64,000 nucleotides of DNA, taken from NCBI GenBank assembly GCA_903813345.2, contig CAIIXF020000047.1, forward strand, positions 1 to 64,000. Direction: 5' to 3'. Each line of letters starts with the position of its first letter. Within the stretch, counting starts at the first letter, position 1. The DNA comes from Owenia fusiformis. Lineage: Eukaryota; Annelida; Polychaeta; Sabellida; Oweniidae. A program made the translations under genes and the position numbers. This document shows positions 25,901-36,900 of this stretch, piece by piece. A model generated the notes under the pieces. That model ran no database searches and had not been told where the DNA came from. It saw only the letters and a list, made by a program, of their open reading frames with translations.

Positions 25901-26224
25901 ATGGCAAATGTGGCAAAAGGCATCTCTACTCGTAAGCGAAAACAATCGAATGAAACGAATCATAACCATGAACCCGCCGCCAAATATCACACTTATATAT
26001 TACCCGCAAAAATGTCTCCCCGCCTGTGTATATTTTATAGCAAAACAAGAAAAAATGCAAATGACACAAAAGTTCCACTTAACGTTGTGACTTCAGAAAG
26101 AATCATAAAGGGTCATGCTCTTTACGATAGTATAAAACAAAATGATGATAAAGAAATGATGGTATATATTAGAAAGTACGATAGAATATGCTATCACAAT
26201 CAATGCTATCGGTCATACACGTGA
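25901..26224 (+). CDS. Small Cys/His ORF of the TIR element
   Basis: 107 codons starting MANVAKGISTRKRKQSNE, with a basic RKRK stretch that could serve nuclear entry, then CIFYSK (CIFCSK in copy 1), a helix-like middle (VTSERIIKGHALYDSIKQ) and YHNQCYRSYT. A Cx2C pair followed ~60 residues later by Hx3C resembles a zinc-binding fold seen at the start of many uncharacterised invertebrate proteins. That resemblance is from memory of the pattern, not a search. In this copy one Cys is already Tyr. It may be the first exon of a lost transposase. No clear donor site follows the stop. Confidence 0.45.
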   Translation: MANVAKGISTRKRKQSNETNHNHEPAAKYHTYILPAKMSPRLCIFYSKTRKNANDTKVPLNVVTSERIIKGHALYDSIKQNDDKEMMVYIRKYDRICYHNQCYRSYT

Positions 26225-26280
26225 CAAAAATTCCCGTAGTCGTTGAAGAAGAAAACATTTGCTGAAAAGATAGGAAAATC

Positions 26281-28100
26281 AACTATTGCTCACTTGTGAG
26301 TGAACTATTTACAATGGAGGCTTTATCATTATTTCGTTATGTCAGACATTACCCATGTGTGAGTGAGTTCAATTGTTGCTGAGACTACATCAGATTTATT
26401 TTTTATGTCAAGTATTGCTCACTTGTGAGTGAGCTATTTACAATGGAGGCTTTATCATTTATTTCGTTATCTCAGACATTACTCATGTGTGAGTGAGTTC
26501 AATTGTTACTGACGCTACATCAGATTTATTTTTTATGTCAAGTATTGCTCACTTGTGAGTGAACTATTTACAATGGAGGCTTTATCATTTATTTCGTTAT
26601 CTCAGACATTACTCATGTGTGAGTGAGTTCAATTGTTGCTGACGCTACATCAGATTTATCTTTTTATGTCAAGTATTGCTCACTTGTGATTGAACTATTT
26701 ACAATGGAAGGTTTATCATTTATTTCGTTATCTCAGACATTACTCATGTGTGAGTGAGTTCAATCGTTGCGGAGGCTACAACAGATTTATTTTTTATGTC
26801 AACTATTGCTCACTTGTGAGTGAACTATTTGCAATGGAGGCTTCATAATTTATTTCGTTATCTCAGACATTACTCATGTGTGACTGAGTTCAATTGCTAC
26901 AGAGGCTACATCAGATTTATTTTTTTATGTCAACTATTGCTCACTTGTGAGTGAACTATTTACAATGGAGGCTTTATCATTCATTTCGTTATCTCAGACA
27001 TTACTCATGTGTGAGTGAGTTCAATTGTTGCTGAGACTACATCAGATTTATTTTTTATGTCAAGTATTGCTCACTTGTGTGGGAGCTATATACCAGAGGC
27101 TTTATCATTTGTATTTCGTTATCTCAGACATTACTCATGTGTGAGTGAGTTCAATTGTTGCTGAGACTACATCAGATTTATTTTTTTATGTCAACTATTG
27201 CTCACTTGTGAGTGAACTATTTACAATGGAGGCTTTATCATTTATTTCGTTACCTTAGACATTACTCATGTGTGAGTGGGTTCAATTGTTGCTGAGACTA
27301 CATCAGATTTATTTTTATGTCAACTATTGCTCAATTGTGAGTGAACTATTTACAATGGAGGCTTTATCATTTATTTCGTTAGCTCAGACATTACTCATGT
27401 GTGAGTGAGTTCAATTGTTGCTGAGGCTACATCAGATTTATATTTTTATGTCAAGTATTGCTCACTTGTGTGGGAGCTATATACCAGAGGCTTTATCATT
27501 TGTATTTTTTTTATGTCAGACATTACTCATGTGCGAGTGAGCTCAATTGCTTATTTCGTTATATTGGACATTACTCCTGTGTGAGTGAGTTCAATTGCTG
27601 CTGAGGTTACATCAGATTTTTTTATGTCAACTATTGCTCACTTTTGTGGGAGACTAGAGACTAGAGGGGCTTTACCATTTATGTTTCTTCATGTCAGACA
27701 TTATTCATGTGTGAGTGAGCTCAATTGCTAAAGAGGCTACATCAGATCTATCTTTTGTTATATATTGCTCATTTGTGAGTGAACTATGTACCAGAGAGGC
27801 TTTAACATTTTTTTCGTTATGTCAGACATTACTTATGCCTTAGTGAGCTCAATGGCTGCAAATGCTACATCGGGTTTATTTTTTATGTCAGGTATTGCTC
27901 ACTTGTGAATGTAACTTTATACCAGTGAAGGTTTAACATTTGTACTACTTTATTTATTTTAATTTATTTATGTAGGTCTTTACTCATTTGTGAGTATATC
28001 ATATGCCAAAGATACTTTATCAGTTGTATTTCCGTTGTCAAATATTTATAATTTGTGAGTCAGTCAAATCAATTGTATTTATATTAGGAACAATCTTTTG
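26281..28100 (+). repeat. ~130-bp minisatellite array in element copy 3
   Basis: About 14 monomers. Successive TATTGCTCACTTGTGAG starts fall at 26284, 26413, 26543 and 26674, giving periods of 129-131. Each monomer has two dyads (CTCACTTGTGAG and CTCATGTGTGAG). Monomers decay towards the right, and past 27900 only scattered words remain. The ORF at 28104-28409 is continuous in copies 1 and 3 but lies in this decayed zone and has no recognisable domain. Confidence 0.9.
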
Positions 28101-29369
28101 TGAGTGAAATGTCTGCCAAAGGTTCTATTTAGTTCTATTTTTAATGTCATATTTTACTCGTTTTTAAATGGATACTTTTTCAAAGAAATGTTTATCACGT
28201 TTACCGTAGTGTGTGATGTACAACATTCAACACATTCGAATGCCTCTATCTGTGTTTGGCAAATGGTTCGGAATGCCTTTCATATCTTTAATTACGATTT
28301 GTTTTTATTCAGATGTATAAGTGAGTATATCCTACATTTTAGTCTTGCATTAATTTTCCCTTCATTAAAGATCTTATATTATGATCATTTACAGACAGTT
28401 CCCCATTAAACAAAGAGCTTAAAATATAAAACAGGTGCCAGGTTTGTAAATTATTAGCAATTCATAAAGTTCTGACATTTTGGCAAGTTTTTTCGATAAA
28501 ACTAACTTTTTGATATTAAATATGACAAGTAAAGTACTATGAAAAACATTATTGCAATTTATTCATATATGTATCCGATCATTTCCGAATTACTGACCCG
28601 TATTAAATGTGAAATACTAAAAAAGAGCAAGGAAACGTAACAACATAAGATATTTTATTCAATTCATTAGTTTTTCTTTTTAAATTACTGCTGGTTGTCA
28701 TCACATGTTCTCATCACTATGACAAAAATCAAAGAGAAAATTCTCAAAGATTCATGAATTCTACCGATTTTTGTGATTATTTTATAAGAGGCCAGGTGAT
28801 ATCTAATTACAGAAAAATAATTGAATCGTGGTGATAGTCAGCCAAGGAAGAGCGACACGCTATAATTTATTGGTAAATGACCCCTGGGGTTGACAGTCCA
28901 TATCTCAAAACGTATCACGACCAATTTGTTGAAAGACTGATACAATATCAGGATATATCATTTCAAAATAGAAATGGTTCATCCAAAATGTTTACTTCAC
29001 AGATATTTCCTAACACAAGAAAATTGTTGATAGACTGATTTTTATTTTTTTTTGTATTTTTCATGACAATAACCTCACATTTATAGCCGAGAAACATAAA
29101 ACATATGTTTTGTTTTTCTAAAATATGGTTAACTTTAGTATTATTTACCTCAAATTGTGGAAAAAATCCGTTTTTTTTTCTTTTACTTTTTTCACCCATG
29201 GTAATGACAGGCCTAATTCGACCTAAAAGCCGGACGTATATTTAATGGCTGTAATAAAAATGATTACGGGACATATGTAGGTATGTAAATATTAGGTCAA
29301 ATATCGCTGCGCTATAGTGTGCTACCATCTCCTTTATTAGACGTCCTAGAAATTTCATACCATGGACTA

Positions 29370-30258
29370 ATGTGCTTCAGATAGTTTAAGAATCAAGAAT
29401 ATAAAGAAAATGGTGAAAACCCACAAAATAATACATTTCTAAGGTAACAAATAGTGTTACTGTTGCTATAACAGCGGATAAAGATCTGTTCTTGATTTTT
29501 GCCAGACAAATTAAGCCTCATACTGAAATTAATTTCTGAAAAGTTCAAGTCTATATCTTGACTGATGTCAGAGATATAAAGGTGTATTAAAGTACCCCTG
29601 TAGATTTTATCAAGGGGTATGATAAATAGTTTGTAGAGAGTTGCCGAAGGAAGGTTCCCAACGTATATTTATGCTGAAAAGTTAAAACAAACATTGTTAT
29701 CCGAAGAAAACGATAAGCTTTGAACTTTCTGCCAGAATATATTTTGCATGTCAGTTCTTAAGTTGATTTCCTGTAAATATATATATGAAAAATCCGTATA
29801 AAACATGAAAAGTGTTTCACCATCAAATGTTATCAATGCAGATCCTCATACATTTCTCAATCATTAGTCAACTGTATCCATTAAATCAGCAGTTCCCTCT
29901 ATGTATCAAATAGTTAATCAAAGTATAATTCATTGAAAACCCTGCGGAAAAGGTTTACTTCCAGTTTTTTTTTGGGGGGAGGAAGTTGAGTTAATTTCAT
30001 ATTTTGATAATCAAAATTGAGTGACTTGTGTACATATCATTTAATTTCATGGTATGGAAAATTGTTTAAAATCCTATCGAATTGGTAACTACAAGAAAAT
30101 ACTCTATTATGCATAATAAATGTTAAATAATTTTCAAATTAAGTTGTTACCATTCAAAAGATGACCACCGTGCTATTGTCGTCTAATTTTCATATTTTTG
30201 ATGACTTGTTTAAGACGAAAAAAGTTGAATTTCGTTCTCAATATCGATACTAATACTT
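29370..30258. other. Non-coding interval
   Basis: Between the TIR element and the resumption of the micro-exon duplication. I see no exon-like EAKRIADLE sequence and no repeat family. If the minus-strand gene is continuous, this is intron. Confidence 0.5.
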
Positions 30259-30651
30259 CGTTTGACTTTACTATTGCTACAGCTTTAGTGGAGTACATGT
30301 GACAGTCAATCACCTTTTGTACCACACTTGTTTGGGAAAGCTTCTAATGTGTTCATTCTACAGCTTAACATAATTTAAAACAAACAACAGCTCACTCATT
30401 TGTGTTGCTATCTAAGTGAGGTTTGATGTAACTGAAATGAGAAAACTGTCTTAATAAGATTACCCTAATGCGGCCAGGGGGCCTCGAGCTATGATAAATG
30501 TAATCGTAGAAGCTAGAGCTTCATGTAGCTTCTATTTTTTAACTTTACAAATTCTCAAGCGGGGAAATGTTGCTATTCAAAATAGTGTCATTGTTGATCT
30601 AGCAAGATATTTGCAGATGGTCCTATATATGAAAACGGGTAAACTCCTTAC

Positions 30652-30696
30652 TTCTTCTTTTTTCTGCTTTTCCAAATCAGCAATCCTCTTCGCCTC
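30652..30696 (-). CDS. Micro-exon E, 45 nt (EAKRIADLEKQKKEE)
   Basis: Minus-strand acceptor ...GTATCTTTCAG, donor GTAAGG, 15 phase-0 codons. It differs from exon C at five bases: GCA/GCG, AAA/AAG, CAA/CAG and GAG/GAA are synonymous, and one changes Ile to Lys. This pattern suggests the peptide is under selection. Transcription would run F, E, D, C, B, A. Confidence 0.7.
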
Positions 30697-30816
30697 CTGA
30701 AAGATACAGTATACAAATATTTTAAAAGGGAAATGAAAATGATGTTCATAAATATCCATTTATGTTTGACACATTAACCTCATCTGCCAACCAGTATTTT
30801 GGTGCACATAGGCAGA

Positions 30817-32940
30817 AAACAGGATCTTAAGAGGTTCTGGACAAATCATTTGATTCTGGTCTTGTCATATTTTTTTTCAACGAAATCACATCCAAGGGTT
30901 GAATTTTTATTAACTATTTAGAGAGTAAGTCCTGCCTAGTATTAATTTCAATCAAAATTGAAATATTTTTAAAGTGCATTTTTTATGAAATATTATCCAG
31001 CGAGTATTTAGATGAAACGGTCTTATTTAAATACAAATCATAACATGATGATATTTTTCATGAAACATTTTTCATTTTTAATTTAGGTGAAAATCCTCAC
31101 ATGATGATGTGTTTTCATAACTTCCTTCATAAAATTCCATCAAGGAGTGAAGATAAAATGATCGAATTGAAGTGATTTAAGGATCACGAGAATATGTTTT
31201 CTTGGATATTTTCTATGTAATCCCATCCAGTAAAATTTTGATTTTGATTTGGTATTAGGTCACGTGTTCCGAAAGATCCATATAAGGCCCATAGAACCAT
31301 ATAGGAACGTCATTTTGAATGTCACGTGATAGATCCATATAAGGCTTTTAGAACCATGTCTGGAAAGATAAGGGGAAGCCCCTGACACCTGTTTCACGAT
31401 TTTATCGGAACGTTGTTCGGATCATGTTGGTTTTTATGCACTTCATTATTGTACCGAAGTTTGCCGATTCGATTCGTCGAATTTTGGAATCCTGGTGACA
31501 ATTTTATACTCCAATTGGAGTATTTTTGATCTACTTCTTATGACGAAAATTCCCGACCCTTGTTCGGATTAATCCGGATTTTCTGACCTACTTTATCTAC
31601 CGAGATTTCACGAGTTAACATTCGTCTCATTTCGGAATCCTGGTGACAGTTTTATACTCCATTGGAGTATTTTTGATCTACTTTTTCTGGATTTTGCTCA
31701 AATTATAATATCTTGACAACAAGCAAATCAAAACGTTTGAAATGAACGGTTCTCGATCAACTAACCCAGAGCGTGGAAGCCAGGCACGCTAACCATGAGG
31801 CCAACGTGTTGCCGATATGAAAGAGCAAAAGTATTATGTATTTATACCGAGCGTCAATTCAAAATGATCCCCACTTTTGACTCCACTTAATACAACTCGT
31901 CAGTTGTATCCAGAATAGGTGAACGCCTATGGCGCTAGTGGCTTCCATGCTCTAGGCTAGTTTATTGAGACCCATTCATGTCGAACTTTTTGATTTACTT
32001 GTTATCAAGATATAATAAGTAGGGCAAAATCCAGAAAAAGTATATCAAAAATACTCCAATGGAGTATAAAATTGTCACCAGGATTCCGAAATGAGATGAA
32101 TGTTAACTCGTGAAATCTTGGTAGATAAAGTAGGTCAGAAAATCCGGATTAGTCCGAACAAGGGTCGGGAATTTTCGTCATAAGAAGTAGTTAAAAAATA
32201 CTCTAATTGGAGTAAAAAATTGTCACCAGGATTCCGAAATACGACGAATCGAATCGGGAAACTTTGGTACACTAATGAAGTGCATAAAAACCGTGAAACA
32301 GGTGTCAGGGGCTTCCCTCATCTTTCCCGACATGGTTTTAAAAGCCTTATATGGATCTATCACGTGGCATTCAAAATGACGTTCCTTTATGGTTCTATGG
32401 GCCTTATATGAATCTTTGGAACACATGACCTAATAAAAATCAAAATCAAAATGTTACCTTGACCATTGGATGGGATTTCATAGAAAATATCCAAGAAAAC
32501 ATATTCTCGTGATCCTTAAATCACTTCAATTCGATCATTTATCTTCACCCCTTGATGGAATTTTATGAAAGAAGTTATGAAAACACATCATCATGTAAGG
32601 GTTTTCACCTAAATTAAAAATGAAAAATGTTTCATGAAAAATATCATCATGTTATGATTTGTATTTAAATAAGACCATTTCATCTAAATACTTGCTGGAT
32701 AATATTTCATTAAAAAAATGCACTTTAAAAATATTTCAGGATTTGCCTTAATTTATCAATGGAATGTAAGTATTAGATTGACGCTCAGGGTTATATTTTA
32801 ACTTTTTTATTGAAATTAATACTAGGCAGGACTCACTCTCGAAATAGCTAATACAAATTCGACCCTTGGATGTGATTTCGTTGAAAAAAATGACAAGTCC
32901 AGAATCAAATGATTTGTCCAGAACCTCCTAAGATCCTGTT
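30817..32940. mobile_element. Foldback element, 2.1 kb with ~1 kb inverted arms
   Basis: The left end AACAGGATCTTAAGAGGTTC is mirrored by GAACCTCCTAAGATCCTGTT on the right. The arms stay recognisably inverted almost to the centre near 31860, for example GGATCACGAGAATATGTTTT and its inverse near 32490. Comparison with empty units (GGCAGATAAATAGAATTG at 22414) supports an insertion, with AGA as a possible 3-bp target duplication. No protein is encoded. The arms carry internal repeats (ATACTCCAATTGGAGTAT) and the centre has a tRNA-like stretch. Confidence 0.8.
31748..31813 (-). other. tRNA-like sequence near the foldback centre
   Basis: Read on the minus strand, TTGGCCTCATGGTTAGCGTG resembles a tRNA A box and ATCGAGAACC weakly resembles a B box about 40 bases later. 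The mirrored arm has only a degraded version (TGGCTTCCATGCTCTAGG near 31938). A functional tRNA is unlikely; tRNA-derived SINE ancestry is possible. Confidence 0.3.
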
Positions 32941-33241
32941 AGATAAATATTATTGTTTTATCCCTATGCGACCCGAACTTTGTTTTGTGAAATAATCATG
33001 TAAGATATCTCAAATTAATGCAAAATTAAATTGATAAATCATTTTACTTCAAACAGAAGTGAACGCTAAATACAATTGGTACATGTTTTACAAGAAATGT
33101 AATGTTTCCTTTGACATAACTAAATATTTAAATCATGAGCTTGTCTTAGGATCTTCAGGCAAACAACCTTTACCATGCCAATATGTAATGTTGAGTGGCC
33201 AAGAAAAAAGTTTTGCTAATTGTTTCAGGGAAATTGCTTAC

Positions 33242-33274
33242 CTGCCTTTCCAAATCAGCAATTCTCTTTGCTTC
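33242..33274 (-). CDS. Micro-exon F, 33 nt (EAKRIADLERQ)
   Basis: The most upstream exon visible for the minus-strand gene. It has the same acceptor (CTTTCAG), donor (GTAAGC) and 33 bases as exons A, B and D. A gap lies 140 bases upstream, so further exons may be missing from the assembly. Confidence 0.7.
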
Positions 33275-33337
33275 CTGAAAGAAGTCGTATTAAAAAAAAT
33301 GTTTAGTAACAAATCAAAAATAAACGTTTATCATGTA

Positions 33338-33412
33338 ACAAAGAGGGCTGATCAAAATGTTTCTTACCGTTGGCTCTAGATTTTACAATAAGATGAGTTG
33401 GATGCTTAAACT
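33338..33412 (+). mobile_element. Probable mariner-type TIR cut by the gap
   Basis: The duplicated unit is interrupted after TCATGTA by ACAAAGAGGGCTGATCAAAA, which has the GAGGG-TGATCA pattern of mariner-type ends (compare CGAGGGGTGATCAATAAG at 17044). The preceding TA would be the target duplication. The rest is in the N gap. Confidence 0.5.
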
Positions 33413-33912
33413 NNNNNNNNNNNNNNNNNNNNNNNNNNNNNNNNNNNNNNNNNNNNNNNNNNNNNNNNNNNNNNNNNNNNNNNNNNNNNNNNNNNNNNNN
33501 NNNNNNNNNNNNNNNNNNNNNNNNNNNNNNNNNNNNNNNNNNNNNNNNNNNNNNNNNNNNNNNNNNNNNNNNNNNNNNNNNNNNNNNNNNNNNNNNNNNN
33601 NNNNNNNNNNNNNNNNNNNNNNNNNNNNNNNNNNNNNNNNNNNNNNNNNNNNNNNNNNNNNNNNNNNNNNNNNNNNNNNNNNNNNNNNNNNNNNNNNNNN
33701 NNNNNNNNNNNNNNNNNNNNNNNNNNNNNNNNNNNNNNNNNNNNNNNNNNNNNNNNNNNNNNNNNNNNNNNNNNNNNNNNNNNNNNNNNNNNNNNNNNNN
33801 NNNNNNNNNNNNNNNNNNNNNNNNNNNNNNNNNNNNNNNNNNNNNNNNNNNNNNNNNNNNNNNNNNNNNNNNNNNNNNNNNNNNNNNNNNNNNNNNNNNN
33901 NNNNNNNNNNNN
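33413..33912. other. Assembly gap (500 N)
   Basis: A 500-base placeholder between a truncated mariner-like end and the start of the large satellite. True length is unknown. Confidence 1.
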
Positions 33913-36900
33913 TGGATAAAACAGGAAGGTAGGATAGGATAGAATGGGAAGGAACGATAGGATAGAATAAGAAAAAAGGATAGGATAGAACAGAATAGGA
34001 AGAAAGGATATGATAGGAGAGGATAGGAAGGATAGGAAGGAAAGGATACGAAGGAAAGATAGGATAGGATCAGATAGGAAGGATGGATGAATTTTTCAAT
34101 ATTTTCTTCTCTACTCTTGACTTTCTATCAGGATACCATCAGATCGATTTTCCGAAATTTCAAAACGCCATAACTTCCGAACTGGAAGTCGGATCTAAAT
34201 TTGATTTAAAGATTCGGATTCCTGACAAAATTCTACCCCTAATTCATAACTTATACATTAAATTTGGCGAATTTTTATTTTGACCTACTTTTTGGAAACG
34301 ACATAATTTCCTAACCGGAAGTCGGATCTAAATTTGGTTTGCAGATTCGAATTCCTTATAAAATTTTACTCTTAAATCATAACTCATACTTTAAAGACTT
34401 GACTTGGACAAAACTGGACTTGGACCTGGACTTGACCTTGACTTGGACCTGGAAATGAACTGGACTGGTATTTTTTCAATTTTATTTCACTTTTCTTGAC
34501 ATTCTATGAGGGTACCATCAGATCGATTTTCCTCGAACTTTCAAAACGTCATAACTCCTGAACCGGAAGTCGGATATCAATTCGGTTTTCAGATTCGGAA
34601 TCCTGAGAAAATTTCCTATAAGATTATTATCCTGGACATCGGATTCGGAGAACTTTTTTTCGGACCTCGTTTTCGGACACTGATATCTCGAAATCGGTTC
34701 GAGATATCAAAAAACTAATTCGACACTAGCTTTCCTACTTTTTTATGAGGAACACAATGAAAAAAACCCGGATCGAAAATTCTGAAGGACGACTGAGAAA
34801 ATTGAAAAAAGTGACAAAGTACTGGATTTGACCCAGTTCCTGACCTTTGACCTAGATAAAAATTTGACCTAATTTCCGAGAAACTAGATACTGGACCTGA
34901 ATTAACCATATACAGGTCTTGACTCAATGTCTTCTAGTTAAGGAGAAAACGTTGGAAGAATAATAATAATAATAACTAGACTTTGGAAATTGAACGAAGT
35001 TCAATTTCAGACTCCAGATCTAGACTTTTTTTTAGCCGAGTCATCAAGAATAAGCCTAGTCATCCAAAATAAGCTGAGTCATCCAGAAAAAGATGGATGG
35101 ATGGATGGATGGATGGATGGATGGATGAAAAAGGAAGGAAGGATAGGCTAAAATAGGAAGGAACGATAGGATAGAATAGGAAAGAATGATAGAATAGAAT
35201 AGGAAGAAGGAATAGAATAGGAAGGATAGGAAGGAGAGGATACAAAGGAAAGGTAGATAAGAAGGATACGATAGGATCACAAAGGAAGGATGGATGCATT
35301 TTTCAATATTTTCTTCTCTACTCTTGACTTTCTATCAGGATACCATCAGATCGATTTTTCTCGAAATTTCAAAACGCCATAACTTTCGAACCGGAAGTCG
35401 GATCGAAATTTGGTTTGCAGACTCGGATTCCTGAGAAAATTCTACCCTTAATTCATAACTCATATGTTAAATTTGGAATTTTTTTTTATTTTGACCTACA
35501 TTTCGGACACCATATCTCAAAAGTGGGTTGAAATACTTCATGATGGCAAAAAGCTAACATTATTAGCACACTCTTTCCTACCTGTCTACAAAATTTTGAA
35601 GCAAATCATGAAAATATAGTGTCAGAATCGCAAAAATAAAGAAAAACTATGAATTTGACCTAGATTTTGACCTAGGCATTTTGCTGACCAAATTTTGATT
35701 CTAGGTGGCTTTGAGGTCTTCTTCTTTTAAAAGCTTTCATTATATTAAGCTGTATTCAGTCAATATCTTGTATTTTACACTTCAAAAAATTTTTTTTTCC
35801 CATTGACTTAACATGGGGCTCCAAATTTAGCGATTTTGAGCTTTCAAAACGCCATAACTTCCGAACCAGAAGTCGGATCGAAATTTGGTTTGCAGAATCG
35901 GATTCCTGAGAAAATTCTATCCTTAATTCATAACTCATACATTCAATTTGAAGAACTTTTTATTTTGACCTACTTTTCGGACACCATATCTCAAAAGTGG
36001 GTCAAAATACTTTCTGACGGCAAAAGGCTAACACTATTTACACACTATTGGCTACATGTATACAAAATTTCGAAGAATATAATTAAAGTGTAGTGTCAGA
36101 ATCGCAAAAATATGGAAAAACTTTGAATTTGACCTAGATTTTGACCTAGGCCCTGGACTGGATTTAGACCTAGACTTGACTTGAACCTGGACCAACGCTG
36201 GACTTGGACCCGGACTGGACCTTGACTTGGACCTGGAAAAGGACTGGACTGGTATTTTTTCAATTTTTTTCACTTTTCTTGACTTTCTATGAGGGTACCA
36301 TCAGATCGATTTTTCTAGAACTTTCAAAACGTCATAACTCTTGAACCGGAAGTCGGATTTCAATTTGGTTTTCAGATTCGGAATCCTGAGAAAATTTCCT
36401 ATAAGGGGAATACCCTGGACATTGAATTTGGAGAACTTTTTTTCGGACCTTGTTTTCGGACACTGATATCTCGAAATCGGTTCGAGATATCAAAAAACTA
36501 AATCGCTCATTGATTTCCTACTTTTTTATGAGGAACACAATGAAAAAAACCCGGATCGAAAATATTGAAGGACGACTGAGAAAATCGAAAAAAGTGACAA
36601 AGTACTGGATTTGACCCAGATCCTGACCTTTGACCTAGATAAAAATTTGACCCAATTTCCCACCAACTAGATACTGAACCTAAATAAACTGTATTATGGT
36701 CTTTACTTGATACCTTATAGTTATTGAAAAAACTCTTAAAGAATAATAAGAAGAAGAACTAGACTTTGGAAATTGAACGAAGTTCAATTTCAGACTCCAG
36801 ATCTAGACTTTTTTAAGGCCAGTCATCTAAAATTAGCCGAGTCATCCAGAATAAGCTGAGTCATCCAGAATAAGATGGATGGATAAAATTGGAAGGTATG

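Larger units (their letters stand above)
24743..29369 (+). mobile_element. TIR element copy 3 (most complete copy, 4.6 kb)
   Basis: Bounded by TAGTCCATGGTATGA at 24743-24757 and its exact inverse at 29355-29369. Looser TIR similarity extends about 190 bases, through GTAGCACACTATAGCGCAGCGA and the CCGGCTTT...GTCGAA...GCCTGTCAT block. If TA is the target duplication, the element proper starts GTCCATGG. Inside are a small ORF (25901-26224), a 130-bp minisatellite and a low-complexity right region. It sits within the micro-exon locus, in inverse orientation to copies 1 and 2. No transposase is recognisable, and the superfamily is unassigned. Confidence 0.85.
30259..33337 (-). repeat. Duplicated micro-exon locus, block 2
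   Basis: Starts with GTTTGACTTTACTAT, the same words that follow the first gap at 21501. It includes the 45-nt unit (exon E), the 2.1 kb foldback insertion, then the 33-nt unit (exon F). Intron landmarks such as CTAAGTGAGGTTTGATGTAA and CGACCCGAACTTTGTTTTGTG are shared with block 1. Confidence 0.85.

Noticed and set aside
26281-28100. CRISPR-like array (regular direct repeats)
   Set aside because: Monomers are ~130 bp and continuous, with no unique spacers, in an animal genome; it is a minisatellite.
28104-28409. MKCLPKVLFSSIF... ORF, shared with copy 1 at 819-1136
   Set aside because: It lies in decayed minisatellite, has no recognisable domain and is absent from copy 2; persistence is explained by repeat identity.
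33059-33379. Plus-strand 106-codon ORF (KCNVSFDITKYLNHE...) as the coding strand of the duplicated locus
   Set aside because: Related copies (22520-22770, 23680-23830) break this frame with indels, while the minus-strand micro-exon and its splice sites are kept intact in all copies.
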